Source: Melanopsichium pennsylvanicum (taxonomy: Eukaryota; Basidiomycota; Ustilaginomycetes; Ustilaginales). Taken from it: a stretch of 64,000 nucleotides of DNA. The notes beneath the pieces were generated by a model. It saw only the letters and a program-made list of their open reading frames with translations, ran no database searches and was not told the origin of the DNA. This document shows, piece after piece, positions 28,156 through 41,730 of this stretch. Both the position numbers and the translations under genes were made by a program. The number at the start of each line of letters is the position of its first letter. Positions within the stretch are counted from its first letter, which is position 1. Location: assembly GCA_900208305.1 (NCBI GenBank), contig OAPG01000007.1, positions 469,001 through 533,000 on the forward strand, in the 5' to 3' direction.

Positions 28156-30328
28156 GATCAAGTGTACGGCAGCGGTTGCAAACCGCGGACGGGCAAGGTG
28201 GTGGAGGTGGGTAGCAGAGCAAGTCAATGGAGTTGATCGTGCAGAGCAACAGGGAGGAAAAAAGAAGTTTCAAAATCAAGGAATAGTGTCAGTACAAGTT
28301 GATGGTGTTGGTCACAGAGAGCGGTACTCCAACGACGCTAACCGAATCGGCCAAGACAATGGGATAGCGAGGTAAATAGAGCCAATTTCGAGTTGGTATG
28401 TCTGCCCTGCCCGGGCCAGATCGGTGGGCGCCGTATCATCAGTGCGCGAGGGATCCGAGCTCGCAGCAAGGCGGTGCGAGAAAGTTAGCCCGAGTGGTGC
28501 TACTTTGTCGTCTTAGAGTTTGCGAGCATAGCCAGCTGCTCTGATCGTGTTGCAAAAGATATGGGCAGGATAACCAAGTGCGAGACAAGGTGATCGCGTG
28601 CCGATGACGAGGCTGAAACTTACCCTCATCTACTGAAGCTCCGTTGCCATCTGGGACGTGTATATTCGACATTGCTATAATAAAAGGACCTAGTCTAGGC
28701 TACGAAAGAGTGACGTGCTGTTGTCGTGGTTTTCTTTTTTTTTTTGCCGCGCACGGCTGACTATCTGGTCTGAAGCCAGTGTGACAGCGGCTGATAGCGC
28801 GATTACTCGAGGTCTTTGTCTGAAGTGCGGGATTGATGAAGACGAGGCCAAAGAGCTGAATTAAGGGCTAAAGGGGCTTGAATCCCACCACTGATACTGT
28901 TTTCCGAAAATGATGTTGCGTCGGGGGCCGTGTGCGTGTTGAAATTGCAGATGAAAGTGAGAAAGCGGAGATAGCGACGAAAGAGATGAAAGGGAATTTT
29001 TGGTGACAGAGAGAAAAGGGTGGAATGCAGTGTAGTGAATGGTCAAGGTTGTGTAGGGTCTGCATACAAAGATAGCGCGGGGAAGGAGGAGGTGGAATGA
29101 GCGGTACAAGTGCGAGTAGACCAAGTGAGAGACCGACTGTGCGACTGATTCGTGATTGCGTGAGATGCACAGACGGCGAGACGATCCGGTGAAATGGATT
29201 TCTGTCTGCTTAGAATCTCTCAGTGCATGTAATGTAAATAAAAGTGTACTCTAAGTTAGAGTAAGTTACGCTTGCTGTTACCTCTTTTAAAATCCATCCA
29301 AAGCGCTGCACAAGCCGGGAAATTCCAATTTTCTAATTTGTGCATCTGCTTGGTCGGCAGCGGCGTGCAGCTCACATGACAGCGAGAGACTGACCGAGAG
29401 TGTGCCTGTGCAATGTCGTGACCAAGATGTGACGCTTTCAAAAAAAAGAAACGTCTGCCTCAGTGCTGCACATTACTTTACAGTAAATTTACATCAATTC
29501 GCAATTCACCGCTCCATCCTTTTCCGCTCAGATATACGTATACGAGCTAACTGAGGTTACAAAAAGTCACATCAGCACTCGTCTTGGCCACGCTTTTTCA
29601 AAACAACCGCACAGATCGACACACGCCATGCAGACGCGGGCGGTCTGCTTTAGCCACATACTCCATCACAATCGCCACGCCTTCCGCAGTCGTTGGCCGC
29701 GACATTAAAAAATATTAATCTCCTGGATCTCCGTCTCGGCTGGAGGTGCGGCAAGAACAGGGCAGTGCATTCACCAGATCGCACGCCGTTCTGCCACGAC
29801 CTTCCCTGTCCTCATTGGATCCCCGAATCCTCGGTCCGAACGTTATTTCTTGAACGGCAGCTCCTTTTTGGTTGCTCACGTTTGTCCCTGCTGAAACTAA
29901 GTGCTATACAAAGGATGCAGCAGTGTGTACGCCCTGCAAATCTAACTCATGTTCCCACATGAGATGGAACGCCAATTCTCACTTGTCAGCAGAGATACGT
30001 CATTTGGACCCCATCTTCGCGTCACGAAGCGAGCTCTGCCACGCTGCTCAATTCTCACGGCCGAAATCAGAAAACTTTTGCACCAAAATGTCAGAGTGTC
30101 AGATCATAGCCCTTACCGCCGGTTTGGACAGCTGTCGAAAACTAAATTTAGTTTCTAGTACGCCCAAGGTGCTGCCTCAAATCATTCGCTTACCAATTAT
30201 AACTTGTAGTTTCACTCCGGTCAAGTTCTGCTTTGCTCGCAACCACACAAGAACACAAGACCGACTCAAACCAATGCGATTTTTCGCGTGAGAGAGATAT
30301 GAACGTGCCAAAAAAATGGAAGAGAAGC
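28156..30328. other. Sparse intergenic region of about 2.2 kb
   Basis: Holds the Osh1 promoter and, apart from one tentative micro-gene (28500-28672), nothing convincing. A T11 run lies at 28735-28745. Around 29470-29490 there is a TTTACAGTAAATTTAC stretch that is nearly palindromic. Confidence 0.4.
28500..28672 (-). CDS. Tentative spliced 29-residue micro-protein
   Basis: An ATG at 28672 opens 16 codons plus one base, then GTAAGT at 28623. An acceptor ending CAG at 28541 restores the frame to a second exon (28540-28500) ending in TAG. The intron would be 83 bp, the same size as in DAM1. The peptide (MSNIHVPDG... ...LANSKTTK) is hydrophilic and not recognised. The evidence is only the donor consensus, phase match and intron size; a longer transcript with other exons, or a non-coding transcript, is equally possible. 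Confidence 0.22.
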
Positions 30329-33310
<2,982 letters not shown>

Positions 33311-34129
33311 ATGGCTTGGAACGACGATCTTCTCTTGAAAGTAGTCAACATCGTGGCTTATGTCTTCTTCACCTCGGGCAATGTATACTCTCAGCTAGGC
33401 GTAGGAGCCGATCCAGTCGTTCAAGAAACCTATCTCACACCTGAGCGTTGGATCTTTGGTGTTTGGCCTTTCATCCATGCGCTCTTCCTGGGTATGATCA
33501 TTTACCAATTCACTGATGTCGGATCCACCCACGTCGTCCATGGCATCGGCTGGCGATTCCCCGGTCTTTGCATCCTCAACGCAATCTACTCGGCTCTCAC
33601 CTCCGCTCAGATCAACGCCCATCACGATCGAATCTACGCCATTCTTGCGTTCATCGTCATGCTCCTTATCGCCGGAACCGTCTCGCACTGCTACAGGTCC
33701 CTCAAGGTGCACCACACCGCAAACAACCTCGCCGACACAATCCTCGTACACTTGCCCTTCTCCCTTTACCACGGCTTTGTTGTCGTCCTCCTCTTTGTCA
33801 CTGGTTTCGAAGCGTTCGGTGTCAACGCCGTCACTCACAAGGCCGGAATTATCACCAAGATTCTCGTCTTCTTGTCCTTGCTTTTCCTCGAGAGCACTGC
33901 AGCCGGTTACGTTTGGTACAGCGAGGGTGACGTAGCAGGAGCCCTCGTCATCAGCTTGAGCTTGTTGGCCATCTTCCAACATCAGACCAGCAGCAAGTTC
34001 ATCCACTGGTCAGCGTTGGCCTTCTTCATGATCAGCCTCATTGCTGTTCTTCGAGCGGTGCTTAGCATCTTTACCAGCCGCAACAGGACCGCTGTCCACG
34101 ACGAGGAGAGGGCTCCCCTTGTCGGATAA
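33311..34129 (+). CDS. Polytopic membrane protein, TspO/MBR-like appearance
   Basis: A 272-residue single-exon protein starting MAWNDDLLLK, with about seven predicted membrane helices and a short basic/acidic tail ending EERAPLVG. The segment LTPERWIFGVWPFIHALFLGMIIYQF near residues 42-67 has the proline, tryptophan and hydrophobic layout of TspO/MBR-related (tryptophan-rich sensory) membrane proteins, and the remaining helices are compatible with that fold. Similarity is by eye only. Fungal proteins of this kind have no settled function. The ATG at 33311 is the first in frame, in AACATGG context. It is convergent with EME1, whose end is 281 bp away. Confidence 0.6.
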   Translation: MAWNDDLLLKVVNIVAYVFFTSGNVYSQLGVGADPVVQETYLTPERWIFGVWPFIHALFLGMIIYQFTDVGSTHVVHGIGWRFPGLCILNAIYSALTSAQINAHHDRIYAILAFIVMLLIAGTVSHCYRSLKVHHTANNLADTILVHLPFSLYHGFVVVLLFVTGFEAFGVNAVTHKAGIITKILVFLSLLFLESTAAGYVWYSEGDVAGALVISLSLLAIFQHQTSSKFIHWSALAFFMISLIAVLRAVLSIFTSRNRTAVHDEERAPLVG

Positions 34130-34410
34130 GTGCACAGCCTATCATACCTCGCTTCGTGCTTCACGACCACTCTCTTGCGGCAGCATTTGAGGGTAGCAAG
34201 CCTGCAAACTACTTTCAATCTTCTATGTCGACTCTTCTCTTGTCGCCAACTCCCAAAGTTTCATGTTCATGGCTTCGATCTCTCAGTTTGTATACCAATG
34301 AAAACTATCTTCAGACAAACGCGTGCAGAGTTTGTATCGTTCAATCTGTGCATTACTTGGACAAACAGTCACTAGAGCGCTACCAATGCGTCGATATCGG
34401 TACGCAATCT

Positions 34411-36909
34411 TCAGTCTTTGGTTGGGTTATTCACCACCACCTCACCGTCCGTTCCTCTGATCACAGCGCGAATCCTCTTACTGAGCTGCAAGCCAAGGTT
34501 CATCCTATTGTCGCGTCTCACGGTACCATCCTTGTTGCTCTGCACCTGAACCCCGCTTAGCAATCCTTTCTCCTCTTTTTCATCTTTGCACCGCTTGTAC
34601 GCTTTCACCAGCGCACTCAGGCTTGGATAGATCGTTGTAATGCTTTTGGCGATACTTGGTGTGACTCGAGGGATCTGTTGCAGCATCATGGTGTAAATGG
34701 CTGCAGAGGAGGAGCTAGTGGTATTGCGACCAGTGTGGACCGCAAAGGAGAGATGAGTATCACGGAGGGATTTGTACGGTTTGAGGGAGAGGTCAGAGGT
34801 AAGTTGATGAAGCCACTCGACACCATCAACTAGGGATGCGGCGTGGATGACGTAGCACCGGTGGATCAACTTGAGTTGGAGCAGAGCCCTCTCTACCATA
34901 GCCTGAGGAGGTATGTCGGTGGCCGGGACAGGATCAACAACGGTCTCGGCACCTTTCCGGCGAGAAGCGACTTTCGGAATCATTTCCGAAACTTCATCAT
35001 CATCAGCAGCAGCATCAGCAGCAGGCTGATTTTCGGCTAGCTGCTGGCGGATCCTCGCAGTGTAAGCCCGATTCTCACTCTTCCTGATCCTATTATAGTA
35101 CTTGACCAGCCCTTGACAGATCAAAAACACCTGCTCGTCCCCCTTCGCCCCAACATTCAACACCTTGAGTCTCCTCTTCAGATCTCCATACCATCGCTCT
35201 AAGCCCCCTTGATTCCCCGTATCCTCCTGCACCACCCGCACTACATCCTTAGCATCTACATAGACGATGCTCACCGTCTCCCTCCTCACCTCTTCCCTGT
35301 CCAGCGGCTTCCAATACCTTCTTTCGGCATCCCATTCAGCTTTGACTTTGCGTCTGAATCTGATCATCGGCGGGGCGACGACACCATCGCACATGTGCAC
35401 AGCTGCACCTTCTTCCTCGAAACGTGCTTTCACCGATCCCTCGCATCCAGAAAGAGGAGAGCCGGAGGTGAACAGCATGCGGTCGAGATCAACGATGAGT
35501 TCGCGCATGGTGTCAGACTTGGAGGTGCGTAGTCTGTTGGCCTCGAGGATCCGCTTCTTCTCGGTTGCAGCTAGAAGTTTGGCTGCTTTGGCTGCTTCTC
35601 GCTCTCCAGCTTTTGCCTCTCGGGCTTGCTTCGCAGCAGCGGCCTTGTCCGCTTTCGAGGAGGATGCTTTGGTCCGAGGAGCGTCGTCTGAGCCCGCTGT
35701 CGTAGTGGCTTGGTCAGAAGCTCCCGCAACACTTGCATTCCTATCGGGAGGTTGCGTGGGCATGGCTGTCCCTTCTGCGTCGTAGAGCTTGTCCAGAGCA
35801 TCGAGCAGTGATGTCGATCGGGTGAGTTCTTTCACTCTCTTTGGCCAAAGCAGTGCCGTCTCTGGCTCTGCAGCCCGTTTTTTCGGCGAAGGTGATGTAT
35901 CGGCGGTCTGCCCCACAGGAGAGAATGGCGGGCTTGGTGGCGGATCATCAAATGGAAACGAACTCGGAGGGAAATCCGGCATTTCGAAGTCCTCCTCGGC
36001 TACATCCTCCAAACCGTTACCACGAATTGAGCTCTGGCTCGCCCCAGGCAGCGAAGCCGGCGGTGGGCTGCTTGACAGAATCAAGATAGGGGCCGACTCG
36101 GCTCTGGACGTCTGTCTTCCTGAACCTCTTATTTCTCTTACAGCATCCTTGGTAGTAGCAGCGCTTCGGCGTGGTGGAGACAAGGCCAACGGTTGGCTTG
36201 AGCTGAGCTGATGCTGTCGAGCACTGAACTGAGATCGAATGGGTGAAGAGGTTTGGAGCAGCGGTGCATCTGATTCGTCAATTATGGAGTCTGATCCAAT
36301 CTCGATGACTTCTGTCATCTTTTTGGTGGGGCGCCGGACGGAGAGAGATGAAGTGGGGCCTTCTTGTGAACTTGTCACGGTCGGTTGTGATGCTGTCCGT
36401 CTGAGCGATCCCGTTCTTGATGACGCTGGTGCGACGCGGGCTTTGAAGGCAATTGATTTTTCCGTGATTGATGGATCAAGGCCGCGTCTGGTGGTGATGG
36501 AGGAGAATGAGCGCGACCGATGTTGCTGAAGGATGTCGCGGAAGCTTGGGAGAGGGGTGTCGGGCGATGGTTCTGCTAGGAGTTGAACCGTACGCTGACC
36601 GTGTGTGGGTCGGTCCGCAGTTGCTTGATGAGAATCATTGTTCTTGAAGGCGCCGGCTGCTCTGCTGTGCCCCGTCTCAGTCGTCGAGTGCTGATCGTGG
36701 TCCTGCGAGGAGGACAGGGCGATGACTGATGACGGAGATCGTGGAGGAGCGGCGGCTCGTCGTGGAGATCTACGCAGCGGCTCAATATCGAGTCGAGAAG
36801 AGCCAGCCACAGCATTCAAATCTTGTGACCTGCGATGACGACGACGAGAGGATCGAGCGACATCGCCGTCGCTATCCGAGCCGCTATCGATCCAGAGAGC
36901 TCCTACCAT
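34411..36909 (-). CDS. EME1: Crossover junction endonuclease subunit EME1/MMS4
   Basis: An 832-residue single-exon protein starting MVGALWIDSGSDSDGD. The first ~430 residues are disordered, Ser/Arg/Pro-rich and full of SP/TP sites, as expected for a Cdk-regulated subunit. An Ala/Lys-rich helix (about 400-455) precedes the ERCC4-like nuclease-fold domain starting near 467 (MRELIVDLDRMLF, then SIVYVDAKDVVRVV and EQVFLICQGLVKYYNRI). A C-terminal HhH2-type region follows (PRVTPSIAKSITTIYPSLSALVKAY). EME1/MMS4 is the non-catalytic partner of MUS81 in cutting branched DNA. The catalytic ERKxxxD motif of MUS81/XPF is not seen, consistent with this subunit. The family is poorly conserved, so the call rests on domain order and the HhH2 end. 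Confidence 0.83.
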   Translation of the reverse strand: MVGALWIDSGSDSDGDVARSSRRRHRRSQDLNAVAGSSRLDIEPLRRSPRRAAAPPRSPSSVIALSSSQDHDQHSTTETGHSRAAGAFKNNDSHQATADRPTHGQRTVQLLAEPSPDTPLPSFRDILQQHRSRSFSSITTRRGLDPSITEKSIAFKARVAPASSRTGSLRRTASQPTVTSSQEGPTSSLSVRRPTKKMTEVIEIGSDSIIDESDAPLLQTSSPIRSQFSARQHQLSSSQPLALSPPRRSAATTKDAVREIRGSGRQTSRAESAPILILSSSPPPASLPGASQSSIRGNGLEDVAEEDFEMPDFPPSSFPFDDPPPSPPFSPVGQTADTSPSPKKRAAEPETALLWPKRVKELTRSTSLLDALDKLYDAEGTAMPTQPPDRNASVAGASDQATTTAGSDDAPRTKASSSKADKAAAAKQAREAKAGEREAAKAAKLLAATEKKRILEANRLRTSKSDTMRELIVDLDRMLFTSGSPLSGCEGSVKARFEEEGAAVHMCDGVVAPPMIRFRRKVKAEWDAERRYWKPLDREEVRRETVSIVYVDAKDVVRVVQEDTGNQGGLERWYGDLKRRLKVLNVGAKGDEQVFLICQGLVKYYNRIRKSENRAYTARIRQQLAENQPAADAAADDDEVSEMIPKVASRRKGAETVVDPVPATDIPPQAMVERALLQLKLIHRCYVIHAASLVDGVEWLHQLTSDLSLKPYKSLRDTHLSFAVHTGRNTTSSSSAAIYTMMLQQIPRVTPSIAKSITTIYPSLSALVKAYKRCKDEKEEKGLLSGVQVQSNKDGTVRRDNRMNLGLQLSKRIRAVIRGTDGEVVVNNPTKD

Positions 36910-37449
36910 GATGGATTGGACAAACAGCTTCCGTGTGCAGCATCACGGCTGTCATGAAGCTTATCGTACCAGTAATTGTGCCGAATCGTCTCGTACAATG
37001 GTCAGGTTCATAATGACAGTGAGAGAGAGTCGACCCTCAAGTCCTACCTGTGACAAGAGTAGGCGGTTGAAGTTGTTCTGCATGCTCTTGTGCTACTCTG
37101 TGCTCGGCTGAAGCGCGTGGCTGAGGGCAGTTTGCATGCAGAGCACAACACAGCGGCCCTGCCTTGAATTCAAGGTGGAGCTGTTACTTGGCATTAGGTC
37201 AGCACGTAACAAGAGGGCAATTAAAAAGGGTCCAGCCTACTTTTTTTTTTTTCTTCTTTTTTTTTTTTTTTTTCGAGAAATCTGGCAAAATTCCAGCTTT
37301 TCTTCCGCTTGTTAGTCGAAATGCGCTGTCGTCCCACGCCAACACCAGGCAAGCCCGTTCCTCATTCGCACCGTCATTCATCCTGGTCACCATCAGGCAT
37401 TCCCCCTCTCTCTTCAGCATTGCCAACAGCGGCATCAGAAAGAGACGTA
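36910..37449. promoter_or_regulatory. Divergent promoter region, EME1 and DBP10
   Basis: It holds two T-rich runs (37241-37252 and 37257-37273) about 180-210 bp before the DBP10 ATG. Such poly-dT tracts often act as nucleosome-excluding promoter elements; that role is inference here. Confidence 0.35.
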
Positions 37450-40400
37450 ATGGCCGAGACCATCGACTTTCTCGCCTTCGATGGCGACGACGAAATCGTC
37501 TCCCGTCCTGCCAGAACAACACGAAAAAGTGCCACCGCTTCCTCTAGCACCAGCAAACTTCAGTCCAAACGATCTCACAAAGACACCAACAACGATAGCG
37601 ACGACAATGACGATGAGTTCGACATCACCTCTTCCCTCGTTGCTACAGAAACACCTGCTCCTGCTCTCAACAAGTCGCAATCAGCCTCGCAGAAAGCGTA
37701 CGCAGCCCGAACAGCAGCTAAAGTGGACGAACACGAAGATGATGCTCGGTTCATCGCTTCTATAATGCAACAGGCCAACGTCAGGGCTGGTGCCGAGATA
37801 GCAAAGAAAGCGTTGGCTGGCAAGAAGGGAATGAACAAGCTTGGCTCCGGTGTCGTCACAGGCGGTGGGTCTTTCCAGAGCATGGGTTTGCATCCTTCTC
37901 TCCTGCGTTCCCTGCTCATCAGAGGTTTCACCACACCAACTCCCATTCAAAGGCAAGCCATTCCAGCAATCATGGCTCAACCACCTAGAGACGTAGTTGG
38001 AATGGCTCGTACCGGTTCAGGAAAGACGTTGGCCTACCTCATTCCGCTCATCAACAGGCTCAACGGCCGCCACTCGCGTACGTTCGGTATCAAGAGTCTC
38101 ATCCTCTGTCCCTCTCGTGAGTTGGCCGTGCAAATCCTGCGAGTGGGAAAGGAGATCGCAAGAGGCTGGAAGGCTGATCCAGGCGAGGGTCAGGACAGAC
38201 GAGGAGAAGCCATCCGCTGGGCCATGATCGTGGGTGGTGAATCGCTCGATGAGCAGTTCGCCATCATGTCCAACAACCCCGATATCGTTATTGCTACGCC
38301 TGGTCGAATGCTTCACTTGACTGTCGAGATGAACCTTGATCTCAAGTCGGTCGAATACGTCGTCTTTGACGAGGCTGACCGATTGTTCGAGATGGGATTT
38401 GCCGAGCAACTCGAGGAGATGCTTCTGCGTCTCCCACCCACCCGCCAGACCCTCCTTTTCAGTGCAACTCTCCCAAAGAAACTCGTCGAGTTCGCCAAAG
38501 CAGGCCTGCAGGCTAACCCCAAACTTGTCCGTCTTGACGCCGACAGCAAGATCAGCGCCGACCTGCGAATGGCATTCTTCAGCGTCAAGCCGTCTGAAAA
38601 GGAAGCTGCGCTCCTACTGCTCTTGCGAGATGTCATCGGTGTGCCCCTCGGCGAGCAAGCCGAACCCGACTATGACGAGGAAGCGCAATTCAACCAAGAC
38701 AACAGCAACGACGAGGGCGATGGTGTACCTCGGCGCGGCTTTGGCAATCGTAAATTCGACTTCAAGGGCAAACCCTCCAAATTTGGCGGCAAGGGCAAGT
38801 TCCTCAAGCGCAAACGCAGCGGTCCAGCTGGTGGTGCACTGGAACTCCTCCCGCACCAAACGATCATCTTTTGTGCTACGAGACATCACGTCGAATATCT
38901 GCTCCTCCTCCTCACCACAACCGGATATGCGTGCTCGCATATCTACAGCTCGCTTGATCAAGCTACCCGAGGGATTCAGATGAGCCGCTTCCGCCGAGGT
39001 CAAACCTCGTTGCTTATCGTTACCGACGTCGCCGCTCGTGGTATTGACCTTCCCGTCCTTGAACATGTAGTCAACTTCGACTTTCCGCCTCAACCGAGAA
39101 CATTCGTTCACCGAGTCGGCCGAACTGCCCGTGCAGGTCGAAATGGTTGGGCATGGAGCATGTGTACCAACGCCGAGCTCCCCTACCTCTGCGATCTTCA
39201 ACTTTTCCTCGCTCGCCCCCTGATCTCTTCCCATACAGCCATCGCTTCTTTCGCCGACGGAAAGAACGTTGAATTCGCTGACCCACTTGGTCTGCATGAC
39301 AGTCTCGTCCTCGGCACTTTTCCACGCGAAGCTATGGACTTGGAGACCGAGTTCATCTCTTCTTCCTTAACAAACACTTCGTCAAGTACGGCACACGACT
39401 TCCCCGCCCTCCGCGCAGTAGCCGAAAGGGCTCAGCAGAAGTACGAGAAGTCCATTTCCAAGGCTTCACAAGAGTCTCATAGGAGAGCCAAAGAGATGAT
39501 CAAGCTCGGCAGCATCGAGCAGATCAACATCCGAACCGCAGCTGGAGTGGAAGGTGAAGTGCCAGAGTGGACTTTGGCTGGAAGCCCGTTGGAGGAGACG
39601 GCTGTCCATGATGTGATCAAACGTCCCAGTGTTTACGGACTTGCTGGCGCAAAGATGGCCGAAGCTGTCAAGGCTGTGCTCGGAGCAGCTGCAGAGAAGA
39701 AAGGCACCGATGGCAAAGCGGCGGTGAAGGAAGCGGAAGAAGCTGCGGCAAGGGCAGCACTGCTGGCGAAGGTGAACTCGTTCAGGCCTCAAGAGACGGT
39801 GTTCGAGATCGGGATTCGAGGAGATGCAACGCCACTGGGCGCGTTGATGAGGAGTAGGAGGCAGACCATGGATGTCAAGACTAAAAGAGCCGAGGCTCTA
39901 GAGGCGAGAAGGAGGGAGATGGAGGGTGGAGCTTCTGACGACGGAGCAGTGGTAGCACACTGTACCGCGAAGAAGACCAAAAAGGGTGCCAAAATTACTC
40001 CCGAGGATGAAGGAGCAGTGGAAGATACAACAGTAGATTTGGAAGAAGCGGACGAAGCTGATATTCTCGCCGCCTTCGACATTACCTCGTCTTCCAACAA
40101 GCGGCACAAACCTCTGCCCGCTTCCACCAAAACCGCCTCAGACTCTGAAGACGCTGCTTCAGATTCTGAAACCGAAACGTCCGCGCCCGCGCCGAAACGT
40201 ACCCGTTCATCTCCCTCATCCAGCAAATCCACCAAGATCAAGTCCGCTCCCGGCTCTTACAGAGACCCCAACTTCTATCTCTCGTACGAGCAGTCCGGCG
40301 CGCAAGCCGAAAAAGGATACTCGCTCAATAACCCCAAATCCAACGGCATTGATTCGTTCATCCAACAAGCCTCTTCAGTCTCCTTCGATCTGGCTGGTGA

Positions 40401-40983
40401 CGATGCTACCATCGGCACGCAATCCCAACGACCCAACGTGACACGCTGGGACACCAAGAAAAAGAAGTTCATTCAGGGAACTGTGGGAGCGGACAACAAA
40501 AAGATGATCAAGACCGAATCGGGTGTTCGACTTCCAGCGAGTTTCCGAAGTGGCAGGTTTGAAGATTGGAAGAGGGAAAAGCGGGTTGATATTCCAAAGA
40601 CTGGCGAGATCGAGTCGGCTTCTTCCAGTTCGCGATTCGGCAACAGCATTGGTGGTGGCAATAGGGATGAGGGTCGTGGTGGAACTCTCATGGGATTGAG
40701 CAAGTACAGACATAACAGTTTCACCCCTTCTAAAGCTGACAAGGCGATGGCAGCACAGACGCTTGGGAAAGGTAGACCTGGTCAGGCAAAGAGACAGGCG
40801 GCTAGGGACGAGGTCAAGAGTGCAAGACAGATTCAAAAGGAGAGAGAGCTCAAGCAAAAGAGACGCGAGAAGAACGCCAGGCCCAGTAAGAAGGATGGCA
40901 AGAGCAAAGGGAGAGGTGGGGGCGGTGCAGGTAGAGGTGGACGAGGTGGTGCGCGGGGCGGTGCGCGGGGTGGGAGAAGGTGA
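37450..40983 (+). CDS. DBP10: ATP-dependent RNA helicase DBP10 (DDX54)
   Basis: DEAD-box helicase of nucleolar 60S ribosome assembly. It has 1177 residues, starting MAETIDFLAFDG (earlier in-frame codons belong to the leader). The N-terminal acidic region is followed by the Q-motif (GGGSFQSMGLHPSLL, GFTTPTPIQRQAIP), Walker A ARTGSGKT near 185-192, DEAD in VFDEADRLFEMG near 304, and SAT near 336. The helicase C-terminal lobe carries DVAARGIDLP and HRVGRTARAGR near 553. A charged Gly/Lys/Arg-rich insert (about 415-460) splits the second lobe, as is usual in this family. The DBP10 C-terminal domain and a Lys-rich tail follow, ending in RGG-type repeats that bind RNA. Poly-acidic and Ser-rich segments are nucleolar-like. 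Single exon. Confidence 0.95.
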   Translation: MAETIDFLAFDGDDEIVSRPARTTRKSATASSSTSKLQSKRSHKDTNNDSDDNDDEFDITSSLVATETPAPALNKSQSASQKAYAARTAAKVDEHEDDARFIASIMQQANVRAGAEIAKKALAGKKGMNKLGSGVVTGGGSFQSMGLHPSLLRSLLIRGFTTPTPIQRQAIPAIMAQPPRDVVGMARTGSGKTLAYLIPLINRLNGRHSRTFGIKSLILCPSRELAVQILRVGKEIARGWKADPGEGQDRRGEAIRWAMIVGGESLDEQFAIMSNNPDIVIATPGRMLHLTVEMNLDLKSVEYVVFDEADRLFEMGFAEQLEEMLLRLPPTRQTLLFSATLPKKLVEFAKAGLQANPKLVRLDADSKISADLRMAFFSVKPSEKEAALLLLLRDVIGVPLGEQAEPDYDEEAQFNQDNSNDEGDGVPRRGFGNRKFDFKGKPSKFGGKGKFLKRKRSGPAGGALELLPHQTIIFCATRHHVEYLLLLLTTTGYACSHIYSSLDQATRGIQMSRFRRGQTSLLIVTDVAARGIDLPVLEHVVNFDFPPQPRTFVHRVGRTARAGRNGWAWSMCTNAELPYLCDLQLFLARPLISSHTAIASFADGKNVEFADPLGLHDSLVLGTFPREAMDLETEFISSSLTNTSSSTAHDFPALRAVAERAQQKYEKSISKASQESHRRAKEMIKLGSIEQINIRTAAGVEGEVPEWTLAGSPLEETAVHDVIKRPSVYGLAGAKMAEAVKAVLGAAAEKKGTDGKAAVKEAEEAAARAALLAKVNSFRPQETVFEIGIRGDATPLGALMRSRRQTMDVKTKRAEALEARRREMEGGASDDGAVVAHCTAKKTKKGAKITPEDEGAVEDTTVDLEEADEADILAAFDITSSSNKRHKPLPASTKTASDSEDAASDSETETSAPAPKRTRSSPSSSKSTKIKSAPGSYRDPNFYLSYEQSGAQAEKGYSLNNPKSNGIDSFIQQASSVSFDLAGDDATIGTQSQRPNVTRWDTKKKKFIQGTVGADNKKMIKTESGVRLPASFRSGRFEDWKREKRVDIPKTGEIESASSSSRFGNSIGGGNRDEGRGGTLMGLSKYRHNSFTPSKADKAMAAQTLGKGRPGQAKRQAARDEVKSARQIQKERELKQKRREKNARPSKKDGKSKGRGGGGAGRGGRGGARGGARGGRR

Positions 40984-41730
40984 GCGTGCCAGTCTGTCAC
41001 GTAATTAGACATCTCCGGCCTCATTCTGTATCCTTACACCTTCACCACCGAAAAGGGGTCGTTGGACAATCTAGCAAAGGTTCGCGCTGAAAAGTAGCAC
41101 AGAGCCGTAGCCCAAGAGAAAGAGTAAAGCAAGATTCGAGCACTCGACGCAATGGTCCCCACCTTCCTGGTCATCTTGGTGTTGGTGTTGGTGTTTCTTT
41201 TTCCTTCCTTTCTTAGCACCCCCTTTAATTTGCCCATTCGAGTTCATTCCTCGTAGTTCTCGCTCATCCCACCAGACTTCATCAGCTAGTCAGCCCGGCT
41301 TTTATACTTTATTTCGGCATGCAACAGACACAGCGGATCCACTCACAGCCCCTGATCAGTAATCATCTGGTGGCTCAAAAGGACTAATTGTGAGCTGTTG
41401 GAAGCCAAATTAAACAATAATCCAGATGACCCCTTCTTTCTGTGTTGCATGCCACCCTTTTCCTGTGTCAATCTTTACTCGAGAATTGGTACAGCCCACC
41501 TGATACGATTGGTTGGCGTCTCATAATTGATCACGCCGAGTATCTGCCTAGTACGGCTAGAGACAAGGGGCGGGCTACGTGTTCTCATCACTCTGCTAAG
41601 CAGCGCACCCGCGATGCAAACCGTATTTAAAGCACAATCATCCACTTCCCCTTTTTGATACTGCACAATCACTGGCCTTCAGGGTATCCCACAATTACCA
41701 ACGCCAACACCTTCTCGTCTCAAAACAACA
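40984..41730. other. Intergenic region upstream of the candidate effector
   Basis: Contains the DBP10 3' flank and the likely promoter of the secreted protein gene. A TATTTAAAG box lies near 41624-41632, about 100 bp before its ATG. No other gene is seen. Confidence 0.45.
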
